Assembly: GCA_017998575.1 (NCBI GenBank)
Contig: JAGOCV010000186.1
Coordinates: 1 to 7,844 of the forward strand
DNA length: 7,844 nucleotides
Direction of reading: 5' to 3'
DNA from: Burkholderiaceae bacterium
Lineage (GTDB): Bacteria > Pseudomonadota > Gammaproteobacteria > Burkholderiales > Burkholderiaceae
Part shown: in pieces, positions 5,822 through 7,844 of the stretch
How the letters are laid out: each line of letters begins with the position of its first letter
Position numbering within the stretch: the first letter of the stretch is position 1
Made by a program: the position numbers and the translations under genes
Notes under the pieces: generated by a model
The model's database searches: none
Told to the model about the DNA's origin: nothing
What the model saw: the letters and a program-made list of their open reading frames with translations, nothing else

Positions 5822-6090
5822 GGCGTGTTCTCCCTGCGGTGTTCCGGAAACTCGCGCTCCAGCAGTTCGCGCAGTAGTTCGGCCACGGTCACGCCTCGCG
5901 TGAAGGCCGATACCTTGATGCGCGCCCGCATGGCGGGCGTAATGTCGAGCGTCAGGCGAGCCGTGTAGAGGTCGCCTTTGTTGAGTGCATCGGCGTCGCC
6001 CTGGCGAATCCACGCCTCGGCGTGAGGATTCGCGGGCGGGCGTGCGCCGATGCCAACGCGCTTACCGCGTGGTGGCTGCTTCGCTGTCAT
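5818..6090 (-). CDS. Ribbon-helix-helix protein, probable ParA partner
   Basis: This small 90-aa protein has a basic, Pro-rich flexible N-terminus (about 1-25, including KQPPRGKRVGIGARPP) and a C-terminal ribbon-helix-helix domain. The strand is about LYTARLTLDI (41-50), and the two helices are TPAMRARIKVSAFTRG (51-66) and VTVAELLRELLEREFP (67-82). This layout matches small centromere-binding proteins of type Ib partition (ParG-like), which bind DNA as dimers and stimulate ParA ATPase through the mobile N-terminus. Its place directly after parA supports that role. It may also repress the operon by binding near the parA promoter. The ATG at 6090 overlaps the parA stop (ATGA). A GTG three codons upstream (6099) is possible but less likely. 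The Shine-Dalgarno is weak, so coupling probably drives translation. Confidence 0.83.
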   Translation of the reverse strand: MTAKQPPRGKRVGIGARPPANPHAEAWIRQGDADALNKGDLYTARLTLDITPAMRARIKVSAFTRGVTVAELLRELLEREFPEHRRENTP

Positions 6091-6725
6091 GTCGGCCACC
6101 GCAGCAGTTCGTCCACCAGTGCGGTGATTTCGCGTGCGGCGGCACTGTCGGGTGCCGTCTCACGGGCGAGCCGGCCAGCGGCCACGCTGTCGGCGAACAC
6201 GATGCGCTGATGCACCTCCGAGCGCAGCGCGGGAAGCGGCTGTTCGGCCAGCGATTGCCGTGCCTCGCGGCCGATGATGGTGGTGCTGACGCGCCGGTTG
6301 ATGACGAAGGCCGCGCGCAGTGCAGGCCGGAACACCTGCGCCTCGCGGATCAGCGCCACCATCTCGGCGCTGGCCCACACGTCATAGGGGCTGGGCTGCA
6401 CCGGGATCAGCACGCGCTCGGCCGCCAGCAGCGCGGAGCGCGCCAAGGCGGCAATCCTGGGTGGGCCGTCGATGATGACGTGATCGGCCCGCCTGGCCAA
6501 CTCTGGCGCTTCCTGATGCAGCGTTTCGCGGGCCAAGCCCACGGCGCTGAACAGCCGTGGCAAGCCCTGCTGGCTTCTGCGCTGCGTCCAATCCAGTGAT
6601 GAGCCCTGCGGATCGGCATCGAGCAGGACGACATGCTGGCCGTGCATCGCCAGTTCGCCCGCGATGTGCGTGGCGAGCGTGGTCTTGCCGACACCGCCTT
6701 TCTGGTTGAGCAGAGCGAGGATCAT
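6087..6725 (-). CDS. parA: ParA-family partition ATPase
   Basis: This 212-aa protein is a short (type Ib, ParF-like) ParA without an N-terminal helix-turn-helix domain. It has the deviant Walker A NQKGGVGKTT (7-16, with both signature lysines K9 and K14), the A' motif LLDADPQGSS (34-43) and Walker B VIIDGPP (83-89). Further conserved parts are RVLIPVQPSPYDVWASAEM and the FVINRR strand. The family uses ATP-dependent patterning on the nucleoid to position plasmids or excised elements. Here it would stabilise the circular form. GGAGGG stands about 7-8 nt before the ATG at 6725. It is the first gene of the coupled operon, and the 301-bp gap upstream should hold its promoter and partition/operator sites. 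Length and motifs look complete. Confidence 0.96.
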   Translation of the reverse strand: MILALLNQKGGVGKTTLATHIAGELAMHGQHVVLLDADPQGSSLDWTQRRSQQGLPRLFSAVGLARETLHQEAPELARRADHVIIDGPPRIAALARSALLAAERVLIPVQPSPYDVWASAEMVALIREAQVFRPALRAAFVINRRVSTTIIGREARQSLAEQPLPALRSEVHQRIVFADSVAAGRLARETAPDSAAAREITALVDELLRWPT

Positions 6726-6823
6726 GGCGCGGCCCTCCAGTTTGAAGAACCGGGCTGTTCTTGCCCTGCTGAACGGCGTTTGGTTTTGGGCTGATTTCGC
6801 CTTTCAAGCCGCCGTGCTTTTTT

Positions 6824-6849
6824 CGTTTCGGGAGTTGTCCACCGAAACG
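6824..6849. promoter_or_regulatory. Inverted repeat upstream of parA, candidate operator or partition site
   Basis: CGTTTCGG (6824-6831) and CCGAAACG (6842-6849) are exact 8-bp inverted repeats around a 10-nt spacer, 99-124 nt upstream of the parA start. No T-run suited to termination of repA transcription follows on the minus strand. The location between an AT-rich block and parA suggests a site for the RHH partner protein or another regulator. This is inferred from position. Confidence 0.45.
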
Positions 6850-6855
6850 GTGCTT

Positions 6856-6896
6856 CTCTACTAAAAGTTAGAGAATTTAAGTTAGGAATGTTAGAG
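6856..6896. promoter_or_regulatory. AT-rich block with three CTAAC repeats: promoter region, RHH sites or DNA-unwinding element
   Basis: On the minus strand CTAAC occurs three times in one orientation (6894-6890, 6885-6881, 6871-6867), twice as CTCTAAC. They are embedded in the most AT-rich stretch of the right-hand half. CTCTA at 6856-6860 also pairs with TAGAG at 6869-6873. Short direct repeats upstream of parA are typical of sites bound by RHH partition proteins. An AT-rich block beside iterons is also typical of the unwinding element of an iteron-type origin. I could not pick out a convincing -35/-10 pair, though the parA promoter is probably here. Confidence 0.45.
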
Positions 6897-6937
6897 GCCG
6901 GCGAAACCCAATGCTGGCGCGGGTTTTCGGCCAATTT

Positions 6938-7003
6938 TGTTGCCTGATAGCACGAGGATTTGTTGCCTGATAGCACGAGCCTTCTGTTGCCTGATAGCAC
7001 GAG
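6938..7003. repeat. Three 19-bp direct repeats (probable RepA iterons / oriV)
   Basis: TGTTGCCTGATAGCACGAG occurs exactly three times, at 6938-6956, 6961-6979 and 6985-7003. The spacers are 4 nt and 5 nt, so the period is 23-24 bp, a little over two helical turns. The array lies 24 bp downstream of the repA stop codon and next to an AT-rich block. Identical, in-phase, non-coding repeats beside a replication initiator gene are the hallmark of iterons, which bind the initiator at the origin and titrate it to limit copy number. Frames reading through it give only repetitive peptides (LPDSTS or LSGN), so it is not coding. An alternative is a partition centromere for the RHH protein. Confidence 0.75.
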
Positions 7004-7026
7004 TGAATTAACAGGTTTTCCCGCAC

Positions 7027-7844
7027 TTATCCCCGTGCCGTGGGCGGCACGGGCCGGAAGGTCAGCAGCTCGGTTTTCTCGCCGGGCATCCGCTCGATGC
7101 CCAGGACGTAGCCGGGCAGCGACTGCCGCGCCACCAGCGTGCGCAGATCGGCGGCGAAGTCGTAGAAACGCGCCACGCTGCCCGACTTGCGGTACAAGTG
7201 CTGGAAATCGAATTGCCAGCCGTGCTCCTGCCGGCCTCCATGCTTGCGCACCAGCCGGTACAGCCAGCGTTCGATGCCGCCAGTGAGCCGGAAGTACGTC
7301 GGGTCGATGGTCAGTACCAAGGCGGCGTCCACCACGCCCGCGTAGAACCAGTCTGGCAGGATCAACTCTATGCCCAGTGGCGTGCCGCTGGCATCGGCCA
7401 GTTCCTTCCACTCGTTGATCCACGAGAATCGGTGCAGCCGCCTTCCCGTGGTTTCGCGGATGGACGTGGCCACTGTGGTCGATTGCAGCCGGTCGAGCGC
7501 GGCCTTGAGGCGCTGGTAGTCGCGCAGCGACGTACCGCGCCCGATGAAGCGCAGGATCTCGTAAGGGCGCACCTGCATCAGCCGCGAGGTCGGGATGCCC
7601 GCATCGCGGGCTTCCACGATTTGGCTGGCGGCCCAGATCAGGATGTCGGCATCCCAGATTGTTGCGATGCCGTGTTCCCGCGTCCCTTCCACGCAGATGG
7701 TGATGCCGCCCGCCCGGAAGTCGATCGGCGCGGTGCGCCGCGACTTCGCCAGCGAGAAGAACGGAAAGGCCATCAAGTCCTGGCTGTCGCGCGGCGCCAT
7801 GTCGCCCGGCAGCGCGCGGAACAGGTCGAGCTGTTCCCGCTGCT
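7027..7844 (-). CDS. repA: RepA-type replication initiator protein (5' end outside window)
   Basis: At least 271 residues are visible and the frame is open at the right edge, reading QREQLDLFRALPGD before an internal Met at 7800, so the true start lies beyond the window. Recognisable stretches are LMAFPFFSLAKSRRTAPIDF, GIATIWDADILIWAASQI, RPYEILRFIGRGTSLRDYQR, LDRLQSTTVATSIR, FSWINEWKEL, PDWFYAGVVD, LTGGIERWLYRLVRKHGGR and GYVLGIERMPGEKTELLTF. They match the RepA initiators encoded next to parA in Tn4371-type elements and some broad-host-range plasmids. These have a winged-helix fold that binds iterons. The protein would initiate replication of the excised circular element. Three iteron-like repeats lie just downstream. 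The stop is TAA at 7029-7027, and the C-terminus looks complete. Confidence 0.9.
   Translation of the reverse strand, partial: QREQLDLFRALPGDMAPRDSQDLMAFPFFSLAKSRRTAPIDFRAGGITICVEGTREHGIATIWDADILIWAASQIVEARDAGIPTSRLMQVRPYEILRFIGRGTSLRDYQRLKAALDRLQSTTVATSIRETTGRRLHRFSWINEWKELADASGTPLGIELILPDWFYAGVVDAALVLTIDPTYFRLTGGIERWLYRLVRKHGGRQEHGWQFDFQHLYRKSGSVARFYDFAADLRTLVARQSLPGYVLGIERMPGEKTELLTFRPVPPTARG
7032..7053. repeat. Perfect 9-bp-stem hairpin at the 3' end of repA
   Basis: CCCGTGCCG (7032-7040) and CGGCACGGG (7045-7053) form a perfect stem with a 4-nt loop, inside the last codons of repA. In the repA direction the sequence after it is GGATAAGTGCGGG, without a T-run. It is not a standard intrinsic terminator, but it may protect the transcript 3' end or slow polymerase before the repeat array. 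It could also be chance in GC-rich coding sequence. Confidence 0.4.

Noticed and set aside
6938..7003. CRISPR-like short array
   Set aside because: The repeats are 19 bp with only 4-5-nt spacers and lie next to repA. This fits iterons, not a CRISPR array.
7027..7035. DnaA box (TTATCCCCG)
   Set aside because: It matches the DnaA box consensus only in part and overlaps the repA stop codon. A single imperfect copy is not enough to call.
7032..7053. Intrinsic terminator for repA
   Set aside because: The hairpin is perfect, but no T-run follows in the direction of repA transcription and it lies within the coding sequence.
6722..7423. 233-codon minus-strand frame across the iteron region
   Set aside because: It overlaps repA out of frame, crosses the repeat array and has an Arg/Ala-rich product. 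It is a shadow frame.

Overview
The window looks like the edge of an integrative and conjugative element (or related mobile element) of the Tn4371 type, from a GC-rich member of the Pseudomonadota (Pseudomonas, Stenotrophomonas, Xanthomonas or Burkholderia relatives). The species cannot be fixed from this sequence. The right two thirds are strongly GC-rich. The left third is clearly less so: a sample line at 3001-3060 has 46 G/C of 60, against 29 of 60 at 301-360.

Left part (1-2210). This holds two regulator/enzyme pairs that look like ordinary metabolic or stress cargo, or chromosomal flank. An NmrA-like NAD(P)-binding protein runs off the left edge on the minus strand and is divergent from an HxlR-family regulator. 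A RidA-like protein is divergent from a LysR-family regulator, with a perfect 10-bp-arm palindrome in the gap between them. The first 127 bases are a perfect 58-bp inverted repeat. It is best explained as a fold-back event or artefact inside the NmrA-like gene.

Right part (2255-7844), all on the minus strand. Read 5'->3' on that strand the order is: repA (start outside the window), a 301-bp gap, parA, a ribbon-helix-helix protein, a DUF2840 protein, the conjugal signal peptidase traF, a 150-codon unrecognised frame, and a MobP/VirD2-type relaxase with a DUF3363-type C-terminal region. The 301-bp gap carries three 19-bp direct repeats (probable iterons), an AT-rich block with CTAAC repeats and an inverted repeat. 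All five junctions from parA to the relaxase are 4-nt ATGA stop/start overlaps, so this is one tightly coupled operon. RepA with the iterons would replicate the excised circle. ParA with the RHH protein would stabilise it. TraF would mature conjugation proteins, and the relaxase would nick oriT. The traG/trb mating-pore genes and the integrase are not in the window.

The most interesting points are the unbroken ATGA chain that brackets an unrecognised basic, Cys-containing 150-aa frame, the iteron/operator region next to parA, the palindromic LysR operator, and the fold-back at the left edge. I see no tRNA, rRNA, CRISPR array or insertion sequence.
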